In this document: piece by piece, positions 9,960-21,710 of the stretch
Position numbering within the stretch: position 1 is the stretch's first letter
Layout: the number at the start of each line of letters is the position of its first letter
DNA from: Siphonodentalium dalli
Taxonomy: Eukaryota; Mollusca; Scaphopoda; Gadilida; Siphonodentaliidae
Length of the DNA: 64,000 bases
Reading direction: 5' to 3'
NCBI GenBank assembly: GCA_032622095.1
Contig: CP136062.1
Coordinates: 199,213,887 to 199,277,886 of the forward strand
Position numbers and translations under genes: made by a program
Notes under the pieces: generated by a model
What the model was told of the DNA's origin: nothing
The model's database searches: none
Seen by the model: only the letters and a program-made list of their open reading frames with translations

Positions 9960-11035
9960 GAGTAATTGCCAGGTTTGACGACTATGTCTGGGAATCGGGT
10001 TATATCCCTCTGAGCCAGTCTAAAACTTTTCACAATTACTGCCGACATTTGTATATATTGTCAATAACCACCCATTGCCGACCATATGATATGAATGTAC
10101 ACTAATAATATATAGTATGTAATAGGCATGGTCATTATGATATGTATAATCCGGACAGAGTGTGTTGTCACTGCGACACTTACGACACAGATGCGACATT
10201 TACTCGGTATGGTAGGTGGGAGATCTTACATCGTACATCGCCTTTTTATTTTATTTATTGAAAACTCACCATTTATTTCATTTTATTTATTGAAAACTCA
10301 ACATTGAAACATATTTATTTTATTTAATTTATTGAAAACTGAACATTGAAACATATTTGTAATATTGACGAGTCTGGGAATCGGGTTATATCCCTCTCAT
10401 GTTATATCCCTCTCATGTTATATCCCTCTCATGTTATATCCCTCTCATGTAGTCTAATCGGGTTATATCCCTCTCATGTAGTCTAATCGGGTGATATCCC
10501 TCTCATGTAGTCTAATCGGGTTATATCCCTCTCATGTAGTCTAATCGGGTTATATCCCTCTCATGTAGTCTAATCGGGTTATATCCCTCTCATGTTATAT
10601 CCCTCTCATGTTATATCCCTCTCATGTAGTCTCATCGGGTTATATCCCTCTCATGTAGTCTAATCGGGTTATATCCCTCTCATGTTATATCCCTCTCATG
10701 TAGTCTAATCGGGTTATATCCCTCTCATGTAGTCTAATCGGGTTATATCCCTCTCATGTAGTCCGGGTTATATCCCTCTCATGTAGTCTAATCGGGTTAT
10801 ATCCCTCCCATGTAGTCTAATCGGGTTATATCCCTATCATGTAGTCTAATCGGGTTATATCCCTCTCATGTATAGTCTAATGCTTTTCTCAACTACTGCC
10901 GACAATTGTATATATTGTCAATAACCACCTATTGCCGACCCTATGATATGAATGTGAACTATAATAGTATGTAATATGCATAGTCACGATGGAACTTATT
11001 TATTTTATTTCATTTATTGAAACACATTTGTAATA
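9960..11035 (+). repeat. Partly duplicated segment surrounding a minisatellite
   Basis: TCTGGGAATCGGGTTATATC occurs at about 9988 and again at 10373. The following segment (ACTGCCGACATTTGTATATA, then GTCAATAACCACCCATTGCC) at 10036-10110 recurs at 10895-10970. The trailing TTATTTTATTTATTGAAA-like words recur as well. The minisatellite expanded inside the second copy. Confidence 0.75.
10381..10880 (+). repeat. Minisatellite with 29- and 16-bp units (~20 copies)
   Basis: The long unit is GGGTTATATCCCTCTCATGT followed by AGTCTAATC. The short unit is the same without AGTCTAATCGGG-type sequence (GTTATATCCCTCTCAT). About 20 units were counted, about 15 of them long. Units are near identical, implying recent expansion. 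Confidence 0.95.
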
Positions 11036-11207
11036 TTGGCTGTGGCGGTTTGGACACCCCGCACAGTTAGTATACGTGCTCAAGATGTGTTGGCATTGCA
11101 CCCTAAATACTGCGAAAACTCTCTAATCATCGGAACTCGCGCCTTTAAACGCAACAGACAAGACATTGACATATTTCGATATACAATGTACGTTGTTACC
11201 ATTACAC

Positions 11208-11852
11208 TGTTGATTTAATGTAACGACGGATGAATGTTGTGAGACACATAAATACGCTTGACTCTCCTAACATGATGGAAATGCGAGACCGTATTAATTG
11301 GAGCCATATAAGATCGGTAACATTAACCGCAGCGAATTGCTTCAGCGGGAATGATGAGTATTTGACCGCCGCGAATGCAATAATGGTAATTCTTTCGGTA
11401 TTGATAATAACAAAACGAATTGAGCCAGACAGACAGTTTTAATCCTAATACATAAGAACTAAGACTATGTCAGAAATCCTTACCAAATGTCCAATTTTGC
11501 AGTGGTATCTCAGCGGAGCGATGCGAGATAACGCTTCATTGAGTATGCCTATTTGCACGAGGATATGTTGGTAAGGTAGTGTCGAGCGGTACCACCGTCT
11601 GTGAAAAGCAACGAACCGAATAATGTAGCAATAGGCGAGCTGTGGAGCAAAGAATACGACGTGACTCAGCAAATTGCAGCGCATGTACTCGAACAGAGTG
11701 AATATGAAAGCTAATATAGTGTATACAAGAAAACCGTGATCAGAAATGTTAACCAAGATGTCCACCAAGATCATATTATTACACATAAATAAAATTATAA
11801 CTACACCTTTTACAGCATTCGGGGTAGCACTACAGCTTTTAATGCGACCCAA
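11208..11852 (-). pseudogene. Multi-pass membrane protein fragments (unrecognised family)
   Basis: Two minus-strand open stretches. The first (11480-11852) has hydrophobic segments around GVVIILFMCNNMILVDILV and FLVYTILAFIFTLF and a VVFFAPQLAYCYII segment, and ends near a donor-like GGTAAGG at about 11485. The second (11208-11437) contains KYSSFPLKQFAAVNVTDLI. The second is homologous to the fragment at 17500-17640, both at DNA level and in reading frame (SSSLLKQFAVVYVTDPI). Hydrophobic spacing suggests a membrane protein, but I do not recognise the family. It is probably decayed, although real small exons cannot be excluded. Confidence 0.35.
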
Positions 11853-12094
11853 AAAAACAATTATCTATTTATAAAACGCCCATAGGACCACAGATTTCTA
11901 TAATTTGTAGAACGGTATACACCGGTGGAGTTAATAAACAGCGTGCGATAAGCAAACCACTCGACATGCTTTAATTACGAGGATTAGCTAGCGCTATGGT
12001 GTAATCAACACGGTAGTGACAGTTTTATTTTATTTTCGCAAATTGTCATTTTCGCGGTCATTAAAAGTTTGAACAGGTCAAGTCAAAATCAAAA

Positions 12095-13111
12095 TGGCTG
12101 CGGACACACGTACCACAGTAGCGATGTCATACTAGGTGTGACAATTTATTATGGTGGAGTTTGGTAACAATTGGTCCGTCATAATTCTGTGCCATAGCTA
12201 GCCATGTCGCCCGCTGATTTTCCGCACAATGAGTCGACTGGACCAATTAACCATTGCTTTTCACCAAGGTTGATATCTACTCATTACGTTTTGCTAAATT
12301 GTATTCACTACGATATATATAATTGCACGATAGATCGTCCAGAATTGTGTTTGATCGTGACCTGGTGACAATTCCTCATTGACTCACATATCATTATTGT
12401 GGTACGTTTTTTTATATGATCTCAATGCATGCATGTTTATCTACTTATATTAATTTCATTAGTAAGAACAATCATGGCTGTTGAGATGGGTTATTCATTA
12501 ATTTATCAAGTGGACTTGTGTGTTAGCATGCAAAATATAACACTGCGTGTTGAGTAAAGATCAACATCGACAAGACATTCAGGTAGATACATCCTTGAGA
12601 GATCGACCGTCGCTGGTAGAGCTTGGTAGACTCATTGTGCGAATTTGCAGAGGGCAACATGGCTTGCTATGGCATATTAATTATGACAACCAATTGTCAC
12701 CAAACTCCACCATTATAAATTGTCACACCTACTATGGCTGAAGGGGTCACTCTCACCAAAAAAAGTGCTGAAGGGTACACAGGGTTTGAAAATGTGCTGA
12801 AGGGTACCCAGGATTTGTGATCGGCACGAACACCATTACTTAAATTGTGTTTATGAAAGTCTGGCGCCCATTAGCAGTTTGTTTTCAGTACATTTTAATA
12901 TTCATTGTAACGTTAACAATTATTCTCTAACAGAAATCATGGCAGATATGAAAACTGAATGCCTTTAGAATGACATTTCAAACCATGTGTACCCTTCAGC
13001 ACATTTTGAAAATCCTGTGTACCCTTCAGCACTTTTTTTGGTGAGAGTGACCCGTTCAGCCCTACTATGCCATCGCTATGATCGCTACTGTGTTACGTGT
13101 GTCCGCAGCCA
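12095..13111. mobile_element. Large foldback element interrupted by a nested insertion
   Basis: The left arm starts TGGCTGCGGACACACGTACC and the right arm is its reverse complement ending ACGTGTGTCCGCAGCCA. Pairing continues inward through AGGTGTGACAATTTAT and GGTGGAGTTTGGT. The arms are about 125 bp. The right arm is split by the 324-bp element at 12737-13060. The outer target duplication is not visible. Confidence 0.8.
12737..13060. mobile_element. Nested 324-bp TIR element with 9-bp target duplication
   Basis: The ends are GCTGAAGGGGTCACTCTCAC and its reverse complement, pairing for about 45 bp (one G/C mismatch noted). It is flanked by CCTACTATG at 12728-12736 and 13061-13069. Long TIRs plus a 9-bp duplication suit Mutator-like elements (family knowledge; the assignment is inference). 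No coding sequence. Confidence 0.85.
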
Positions 13112-14130
13112 ATACAATTATCAGTAATTTTCGGCATTTTGTGGCGATTCTCAGTTGTACACCGTGATTCTTTATTAGCTATGGTAATAGCGCCCGCTCT
13201 CCCGCGGCGAAGCCGCGGAAGCGAAGCGACCTAGGGTATACGTATGCGGATATGAGATATACTAATCGACTTTTTCAGTCCATTTTAAAAATAGATTAAA
13301 ATTACCTGAAATAGAATAATTTATTCATAACTCAAAGGTCAGCCGAGTTCAAAAAACTATTGTTGGCGACGGCCCCCATTTTGTATTGATTAATACCACC
13401 TCGAAATTTATGTAATTGGGCAAAATGCTCCAGGGCAAGAATAAAAAAACTTTGTTCCGGTAAATGTTAGCTATATCATCATACGTATAGAACATTATGC
13501 TCCTAAAGCCAAAGATAATAGGTTTTTTTAATGTAAATTAAACCAGAGCCCTAGTTAACAAAAACTGAAATTGCATGAAAAAGTTTTGTTTACATATTTT
13601 ATAAAATTATTAAAAATATTTGCCCCGAAATAGGATTCTTGGGGCCTTACTGGGCGTTTAGATTTGATCTTGATCGGTATTTCCGCCTAAAAGATTGAAG
13701 ATATATTCTCAAAGTTCAAGGCTGACAAACGGAAACTATAAGTTCCGATTGAAAGATCGCAGAGTCATTTTAAGATTGCTTCTTGGTAAACCAGTAAAGG
13801 CGTCATGACATTGACGTACATCATGACGTCACAACTTACATCGGCGCGCAAAATTCCAGACAGGACTGCGTCGATGGCCAGACAGCGGAGACTCGTATTA
13901 CGCGGGCAGGCTAAACATCCACATTTACGTTATATGTGATTATTTACATATACATGTATATGATTTTCTTGTGTCCCGTTACGGTTTATCATCAAATCCT
14001 TATGAAGATAAAAATTCATCCGATAATCCCATGAACAGTAACAAGCGGTTGCAAATTACGTTTACGTACGATCATATTATTAATCAGATCAAAGCAAGTT
14101 CATCGTGGATCACTGTGAAAAAAAATTACC
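13112..14130. other. No gene; one short GC hairpin
   Basis: A GC-rich hairpin CCGCGGCGAAGCCGCGG lies at 13202-13218 in otherwise AT-rich DNA. No coding or tandem structure was recognised elsewhere. Confidence 0.6.
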
Positions 14131-14612
14131 ATGAATCCTGGTGATCTACACATGAATCCTGGTGATCCACACATGAATCCTGGCGATCCACACATGAATC
14201 CTGGCGATCCACACATGAATCCTGGCGATCCACACATGAATCCTGGCGATCCACACATGAATCCCGGCGATCCACACATGAATCCCGGCGATCTACACAT
14301 GAATCCCGGCGATCTACACATGAATCCCGGCGATCCACACATGAATCCCGGCGATCCACACATGAATCCCGGCGATCCACACATGAATCCTGGCGATCCA
14401 CACATGAATCCTGGCGATCCACACATGAATCCTGGCGATCCACACATGAATCCTGGTGATCTACACATGAATCCTGGTGATCCACACATGAATCCTGGCG
14501 ATCCACACATGAATCCTGGTGATCCACACATGAATCCTGCCGATCCACACATGAATCCTGATGATCCACACATGAATCCTGGCGATCCACACATGAATCC
14601 TGGTGATTTACA
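14131..14612 (+). repeat. 21-bp minisatellite, 23 units
   Basis: The unit is ATGAATCCTGGCGATCCACA plus C, with alternation of T/C at two positions (CCTGG/CCCGG and GGCGAT/GGTGAT). Because the unit is a multiple of three without stops, three frames stay open and give artificial heptapeptide proteins. There is no promoter, splice or signal-peptide context. Confidence 0.95.
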
Positions 14613-15088
14613 ATGGGCTTATTAAGCAGGCAATTCTTCAAGGATTGGCCATTTATAAATGAACAATCGGAACCCCAAAAGGCCATTAATATATGGTAAA
14701 TCGCAACCACGCGTGGTCGATTGTCCATTTAGAAAGAACCATTAACGCTAATCATTTAATTTAATTTGTACTTACTAAATAACAGAGATATTTGAAGAAG
14801 TGTTTTTGACGAAATAACGGAGATATTTGAAGACGTGTTTTTAAAGAGCGTGTTTTTAAAGAGCGTAATGTTCACAGTGTTGAGTATTTTGCTTGTCGCA
14901 CACTCTTTACATATATACTGTATGTGCTGTGAAGAATTACAGCTGATGTTAGCAATATCTTCCTGCCAAATTATGTTTAGGTATGTATACGACTGGCTAT
15001 TGCAAAAGGATCGAAATAGTCATCTTGATCACATGTATAATCGGCTTGCAACAATCAACGCAACAACTATTTTAAAATGCACGTGTTA
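14613..15088. other. No clear gene; weak homology to 17340-17400
   Basis: AGCTGATGTTAGCAATATCT at about 14941 resembles CACCTGATGGTGGCAACATC at about 17360, so this may hold another remnant of the decayed membrane-protein family. Tandem TTTTTAAAGAGCGTGT-like words occur at 14838-14866. Confidence 0.4.
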
Positions 15089-15263
15089 TTAACCCTTTCA
15101 TGACGGGTGCTGTGCTGGTGCAACATTACACATTCTTTGCTAGTGCACTCACTGGCTTATATACAAGGTCCAGGTAATTATTGTTAGGCTTCATATGGGA
15201 GACTCGCATATATAATATAATGCATTGGCACAAGGTTTTCGCAAAATGTCATGGAAGGGTTAA
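15089..15263. mobile_element. Degraded palindromic TTAA element (CATGAC end type)
   Basis: Starts TTAACCCTTTCATGACGGGT and ends TGTCATGGAAGGGTTAA. Only half of one hairpin survives (GACTCGCATATATAATATAA, then TGCATTGGCACA). It has the same outer-end type as the copies at 54373 and 55060. Confidence 0.75.
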
Positions 15264-15349
15264 ATAATTTATGCAGATAGTGGTCTTTCGTCGAATCGTT
15301 CGTGTTACACAAAGACCTATAACATGACAATTTAAAACAATAATGGTAC

Positions 15350-15513
15350 TTTTCTTTAAAAGCCCAACTAACATCGTAGAAAATCTGCAGGACACACAGC
15401 CACCATAGCAAATCACCGACCATGCATATAGTAAGATGACTTAACCTGACCAGTGGTGTGGATATGTGGTCGCCGAGAACGTATAGGATAATGGCTTTAA
15501 ACTGTACACACAA
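15350..15513 (-). pseudogene. Possible remnant of the membrane-protein family
   Basis: The minus-strand open stretch contains ILYVLGDHISTPLVRLSHL followed by hydrophobic residues. GGTCGCCGAGAACGT at 15468 closely matches GGTCACCGAGAACGT at 25596. The link between these rests on short matches only. Confidence 0.2.
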
Positions 15514-15837
15514 AGGTCGCTGGCCGAGATCGATCCAGTCGCTGAAATAATGTACAGTTTCAAGCTATTATCTGACTTAAAACATGGCTTGGTCCAAACC
15601 GTCCCCTCTGATCAGAATGTATTGAACCGAAATTGGGTCAAGACATCTGAGTTGTTCCATGCGGTCGGCCTTGTACACCCGTTCATTGGCTGTACGGATG
15701 GCGTGACATCTTAACCCATTGTCAACTTAATGGACTGGTAGGACCACATTGCTTTTTCAACCGTTGGCTGAACACGATGTACCTACAATGAGCTCCTTCT
15801 ACAATAGAGTTAATCTATATTATAGGAGTTTTCTTTT

Positions 15838-16038
15838 GGGCAAATTGTAAGATAAATTGGTTATCACCACCCTGTGTGTTTCCGAGATCCGTATTCAAGT
15901 AGAGCTGCTTTCTCTGGGCAGTCTATCGGTGAGTCCACAGGACGAGTCGATAGACAGCCCAGGGAATGCAGCAAGACTTGAATACGGATTTCGGAATCAC
16001 ACAGGGTGGTGATAACCAATTTATCTTACAATTTGCCC
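15838..16038. mobile_element. 201-bp near-perfect palindrome
   Basis: The arms are about 99 bp and begin GGGCAAATTGTAAGATAAAT, folding around ACA at 15937-15939. The tip is GAGTCCACAGGACGAG, a small nested stem. Mismatches are few, so the copy is young. Probably a foldback MITE. Confidence 0.85.
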
Positions 16039-17171
16039 CATGAAAAATGCAATAAAACTCAATTTAAAACAGGAACTATTTTATTACGCGCAGCACAAAA
16101 CGTACACAATTCTCAGCACGACGTCGTGAGAAGTCAAATTTAGAGAAATTCACATGACTATTCAATTTCGCTTTGACTGGAATCCGATTCAATGATGAGG
16201 CGACGAATTTCCGTTTCACTTTTAACAGGATAATTGTAATATTTGATGGTGCAATTTCCTTGGATGGTAATTGGTTTGCGAGAGTCTATTCATTGTTTTA
16301 ATGAATTTCGCACTTTCCGTCACTCCAACAAACGAATTCTGCCTGCACTCTCAGTGTCACGTGTATCAACAATTCTAGTTGGAATGGAATTCGAATTTTC
16401 AACATTGGAGTCAGAAGTTAATGTTCGTTTTGGTGCTATGCAGAGAATATCCGACATTTTCCGTTGCATTTCCACTGACGCAACAGAATAATTATTTACA
16501 CTGGCAATATTTCTGTGACGTGAAAGCTATGAAATGGTGTTAGGAGTAATGTCATTATGAAGCAGTCGAGTGCATGTTGTTTTCCGGACGCAGTTATTGG
16601 TCACTTTTTGAGCTGTTGTCTTGGTCAATTCTGCCTAACAACATCATGCAAATCATCATCTCTAAACAACTGTATAAGGTCATCATATGATACCTCATTC
16701 AGATTAACTGCGTCGAATTCCATATTGTTTTAAATTTACGTACTTTCGCGACAATCGATTTATTTACGCTGTGTGCTCTGCAGAAATTGCAAATGCAGAC
16801 GACGTTTTAAAAGCATCTAAATCACCCATTGAAATTAATTTAGATGAAATGCAATAAATACGGACTTTTCGTAAGTATTCTGTCTTAAATATCCTTAACA
16901 TAATATAAAATTTATTTGATTTTCCATTTTGTATTTTATCGAATAAAGATTCACAGTGAAATAACTGTCCATTAAATTGTATATTCAGCGTCCGTTAATA
17001 ACATGTTGGATCGTTGTTTGTAATAATAATGTGCGATCTCTGCAATAACCATCCATTATTCTATAAAATGCACGCGGCAAGCAATGGAGTGCAGACAAGA
17101 CGCTGACCACGATTACCATATGTATTCTCTGTGTGATACATGTATAATATGTTTATTTGCGCGTATTAAAA
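16039..17171. other. No recognisable feature
   Basis: AT-rich. An open stretch at 16243-16491 on the plus strand has no recognisable domain or splice context. Confidence 0.6.
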
Positions 17172-17855
17172 TTAATGTCTCTTGTTGAATACGGGTTTCT
17201 GGTCCAAAACTACACACATCTGAAAACTTGTATTAACCTGCACGACCCCTCCAGCTACAGTAATCCTGGCAAAGAATACAACGCGTCTCCGGAAACATTG
17301 TAGGATATGTAATAGATCAGAGCGAACACGAACGCATATATATCTGTTGTGGATATTTACACCTGATGGTGGCAACATCTTCCTGACAATGAGTATTTTA
17401 GTGTGGTTTTAATGTGAAAATGACCTACACTAAGGATAAGAAACCCCACACATAGAAAGAAGATTTGCAAATAATATTTGAATATAGGTAATCATCGGGG
17501 CTCGTAACATTACCGCTGCAACAGATGGGATCGGTAACATAAACCACAGCGAATTGTTTCAGCAGGGACGATGAAAATGTGACCCCCGCGAACGAGACAA
17601 TAAACAGCGGCGTCAAGGGAATCGCAAATTGCATTCCGAACATTCTGCAGGGCATTCGGTCGGAAACACCCAATCTACAATTAATAATAGCGACTCATTT
17701 ATCGACGAGTAGTTATAGCCACGGGCTCCGGAACACGACCGGATTCTGGTTATACGCTCATCACGATGACCGAATTTGTGTGATATACATATCCTGAAAA
17801 ATTGGAGATGAATTTCACTATTTTCTTGGCTGTAAAATGACGATGGAACTGCCAC
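17172..17855 (-). pseudogene. Decayed multi-pass membrane protein fragments
   Basis: Three minus-strand stretches in order: one with GYNYSSINESLLLIVDWVF (about 17640-17720), one with hydrophobic IPLTPLFIVSFAGVTF then SSSLLKQFAVVYVTD (about 17490-17650), and one with RRRVVFFARITVAGGVV (about 17240-17290). The first two overlap in different frames, so the copy is frameshifted. DNA-level relatives lie at 20038 (YSSIN segment), 11311 (LKQFA segment) and 21429 (23-bp word with 21 matches). The protein family is not recognised. Confidence 0.4.
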
Positions 17856-17859
17856 AGAT

Positions 17860-19214
17860 TCTGTCGGAAAAGCATTGTTTGTACCATGATCCGGTTTCGA
17901 CGAGTATATAGTCTATGATTTCTGGTTCTAAATTAAGTTAGACTCGTTTCTGAGGCTTGATTTTGTATTGCGAAATATATTTCTCTCCACAAATCAGTTT
18001 TAATTTTAGTGTATAAACATACTTATTTCTCTAAATCATGCACAAGAATTAACAAATTGTATAATATAATAAACAGACAATCACATTAGAGAATGGGATT
18101 TGGCAGAAAGCATGACGCTTATATCCCCATCTTTGGCATTTACGGTGTTGTCTTTATTGATTATTCGTAATGTTCTTTTTCCAGTTATATTTTGATTTAA
18201 TTTTTCTATCTTAATATCGTTGTCAGCCATCTGAGGCACATACTATCAGACAGTAACATATAATAATAAGTCACTGTTTGGTAGCCTATGCATCAGATGA
18301 ATTGAGGTGTTAGATGTATGTGACCTGGCCCTCAACCACACCCTTTCAGTTCCCTAATCGAATATCGAAGTTCAAATATCGAAATCAAAACGACAAGGGC
18401 GATGTATCCTTGTATACTTTTTCCGATTTCCCAGGGTAATCACGCGAGAGTGATTTAAGACACTTCAAGTTATTTAAAATAAATGGGGATTTCAGGATTA
18501 AGGTTTTTGTTTAATTTTATCGCATATGGTACACCATTTGAGCATATACTCGATGAAAGGTTTGATATAGTTTTCTCAAAATAAAGTCGTTTCATATGTA
18601 ATGATTTCTGTTGAGAGTAGTTTGGAGGAGTAAGGTGGTTGTCCGATATGAGAAAAGGGAAGTTAGAAGTGAAAGTGATATGATTTATGATTTCTAGTTT
18701 GCCGTAAATGGGATTTTGAGTCACGGTGGGTACTCTGCTGTTGTGTGAGGTTTTACACTGGTTGGGAATCTGGCCTTGTTTTTGATCCACCGACACATAA
18801 GAAATCGCGGTGGTTTCACAACTTTGTCCTATTTGTAGCCCACCATCATTTCTTATTACTGACAATCATTGATTCGTTCGATATCCATGAGAGTGTGTCT
18901 CGGTGAATAATTGATTGGTGATATAATTTACCGTTAGGTTCGAATGATAACTGTTTGGGCAGCTGTGAACAGTCGACACTGGTCCCGAACAAATCGTCGA
19001 CAAACAAACGATAATTATTTCGTTAACGAGAGTCACTGTATTTGATAGAATGATGTTTTGTGGTGGTTATTGTGATACAAAATTCATTAGAATACCTGTT
19101 TTGTTTCGGCAAGTGTTCCTCTGGGACTTTGAGTAATATTCTGTGTTTTCTCATACTAACAACCTAAATGTTCACCTATATGAATTTATGACCTCCGGTC
19201 ATTTTCCAGACAAT
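17860..19214. other. No clear gene
   Basis: A 131-codon minus-strand open stretch at 18470-18865 has no recognised motif. At about 18985-19035, ACGAGAGTCACTGTATTTGA resembles part of the dispersed repeat at 38740-39125. Nothing else is supported. Confidence 0.5.
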
Positions 19215-19986
19215 TTAACGTGGATCACTCTTGTGAAATCTAAGATCGCCGAGGAATACAAACGAAAGTGTGCGCATATATAAAGTTTCTATGGATCCAT
19301 TGCATGGCGACCCTCTATCGACATGGGGAATATGGGTGTTACTGACTGAGAAAATACCCGCACTATATGCGACTGAAATAAGACACTTGGCTCTCAATTC
19401 TACGATAACAAAATACACCATGCCTTATGTTTGTACTGCGGTGAACTAATTACCAGAGATTCCCTCCTTGCGATCACGCGGAATGGTATTGAAACTTTCA
19501 GTATAGATACGCTACACTACGGGAAACTGACAGCAACTGCTCTTGGAAATGTCAAACTAATCAACACTGGACTCTCAGACGAAATCTTCGGCTGTTTTAT
19601 TATAGACTCGGCCAATTTCGCGTGAAACCGGACACAGTATCGGAGCCGCAACTTCTATTCTGCATATAACTGGTTACTGTACCTCATTTTAATTGAAAAT
19701 AACTCAATCCGCATGTGTGTGTGAGCTCTTGTGTGAAATAACCGAACGTTCATGCTATAGTCTTTCCATAGATTATTTCATTTTCAATATATATTTATCT
19801 CCATTTCTTATTATTGTATTGACTACATCTGTACACACACTGTCCATATGATATATAATTACACATTGAAATATAGACTCCCAAAGGGAGGTTAGAATAT
19901 ATAGCAGAGAGTTTCATATCACAAAACAATATCGGTTTGCCCCACCAACATCACAGCCAAACAACAGTACAGCCAACATCACATTA

Positions 19987-20082
19987 GTATGACAGTATGA
20001 CAGTCACCAACGAGATCGTAAACAACAGGGATGCATTTATCGACGAGTATTTAGCCAAGGGCTCCGGTCCCGGACGGGCGCT
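19987..20082 (-). pseudogene. Fragment related to the 17.7-kb membrane-protein remnant
   Basis: The minus-strand reading has PEPLAKYSSINASLLFTISL followed by VTVILSY and a stop, aligning with the YNYSSINESLLLIV segment at 17.7 kb. The frame is open on the minus strand in both copies but broken on the plus strand in one. A CTTACCAG word just upstream could be a splice acceptor. Confidence 0.3.
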
Positions 20083-21355
20083 GGTAAGTAGCTGATCACA
20101 TGCAATGACCACATTTATTCTCTAAGATACTGGACAAATTGGAGGGTTCATCATATTTACTATATATAGCATTTTCTTTCCCTGTTCAATGTCCTTTCCC
20201 TCAGAGATAATGCGCCAATCTTCAATCATAAGTTTTATATATTGTCTATTCTAGTTTCCCTACTGAAATTCTAAAATCGTGAAGCTATTACTTGTTTCCT
20301 TGGAACCTACATGTATATAATCGCTGCGAACCATGTAATAAACAACACCGCCTCGTGTTACTGTGGTGGAGTGGGACATTTGTTCTTCCAAGGCTCATAA
20401 CTCAATTTGTGCTACATATCCAACTGTTGCTTTGTGTACGATTTATACATAATTGACTACCGCAACTAAAAGGACTGTGTATATCATTGCCAACTTGATA
20501 TATTTCCCATGCTGGCAACTTAAAAAGGTACCCAATGGCCCAACACTTCCTCTAGTCATGGGGTACAGTGGGTCACACACTGGAATTCAATAACAACTAC
20601 CCCATAACAACAACCGAAACAGTTATTCATTCAAAGAGGGAAATTCGTTCTGTGGTAACACAAGTTTATATAGTTGAAACATAAGGCTTTATTGATACTT
20701 CCACTCAATCGGGGAGGAGTGGGACACAGTTTCGATCCACATGAGCCGATAGGGCCCAATTGTAATCCTACAAAATATTTTTTAAAACGTTCTGTTTGTG
20801 TGTCTACATGTAGAATATAAAAGCAACCAGGAATGGTATTTTCCACATATCTGCTCAACTCTACATTATTGTAACTAACCGTCCCAATGTACACCAAGCC
20901 ACATGTCCCACTCTACCCCGACATGGTCATGTATCGGTTGAGTCAATATTCTTGCAACATGCCTGTGCTAAGGTAATGAAACAGACATGCAATTTGAAGC
21001 CCAAACACAGTTGTTTCAGAGCTCAGAATAGTAAGAAAATATATCTCATATGTACTTTGAAAATTTAAAAATGTTGTGTTCAGAAAACAATTGATCAGAT
21101 TCCACAAAAACCCTTTTTTATTCAAATAAAAATTGAATATGCTTGCTACACGTTTGATTCATGTCATATGTGCTGGGGACATCCTATGATCATCAAATGA
21201 ATGTAGGGAGTTATCTCCACTGTCCCACAGTACCCACTGTCCCACTCCACCCCAATGGCCTATAGTCACGAGGTCAAGAAGCTGGGTCCTGACACTGAGT
21301 GTGATGACTACATTTTACCGCTATGAGTTTCTTGACAAGTTGGAGACGAGTGTCG
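20083..21355. other. No gene; recurrent GTGGGAC words
   Basis: GGTGGAGTGGGACA-like words occur at about 20365 and 20713 on the plus strand and as TCCCACTCTACCCC and TCCCACTCCACCCC at about 20907 and 21240. This suggests an old inverted repeat covering about 20360-21255. Confidence 0.4.
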
Positions 21356-21592
21356 CTAATTTATTGTTTGTGAATGACGTTGGGACAGCCCGCGGTGTCC
21401 ACTGGTAAAGTAATCGGCGACCTGCCGAGCAAAAAATGCAACGCGTCTCCGACGGTCTCCGTAAACGCTAACTGTAGAATATGTAATCGAACAGAGAAAA
21501 CAAGAAATCTTACAGTTTTGTCGCCTCAGAATTAGACTTAAAATTCCAGTTGTTTTTATTCCAAGCACGTGTAATTTTCTGAAAAGAAACAT
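21356..21592 (-). pseudogene. Further membrane-protein family remnant
   Basis: The minus-strand open stretch contains YGDRRRRVAFFARQVADYF, similar to the RRRVVFFARITVAGG segment at 17.3 kb. The underlying DNA word at 21429-21451 matches 17269-17291 at 21 of 23 bases and 11647-11669 more weakly. Confidence 0.35.
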
Positions 21593-21612
21593 CTGACATT
21601 TAGTTTGGTTAT

Positions 21613-21710
21613 GATATTATAGACCTGATATCAGTCCTCAGTAACCTAATGTCAGCCTTCGGTCTCAGTGTAATATGATGTTACCTCGGGCTGATATCGG
21701 GCCTAATATC
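21613..21710. repeat. ~98-bp imperfect hairpin
   Basis: GATATTATAGACCTGATATC on the left pairs with GATATCGGGCCTAATATC on the right, and CAGTAACCT pairs with TGTTACCTCG. Probably a foldback remnant. Confidence 0.6.

Noticed and set aside
10381-10880. CRISPR-like direct repeats
   Set aside because: Contiguous tandem units without unique spacers, in a eukaryotic context; the 64-bp and 29-bp arrays elsewhere fail for the same reason.
14100-14728. Proteins of 160-200 codons with heptapeptide repeats
   Set aside because: By-product of a 21-bp minisatellite without stops; no start context, splice sites or signal peptide.
15925-15950. Active hammerhead ribozyme
   Set aside because: Core CUGAUGA and GAAA residues are not intact; kept only as a possible relic.
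19997-20083. Plus-strand first exon starting MTVTNEIVNNRDAF and ending at a GTAAGT donor
   Set aside because: The related sequence at 17.7 kb keeps its frame only on the minus strand, so the minus reading is favoured; the donor is probably chance.
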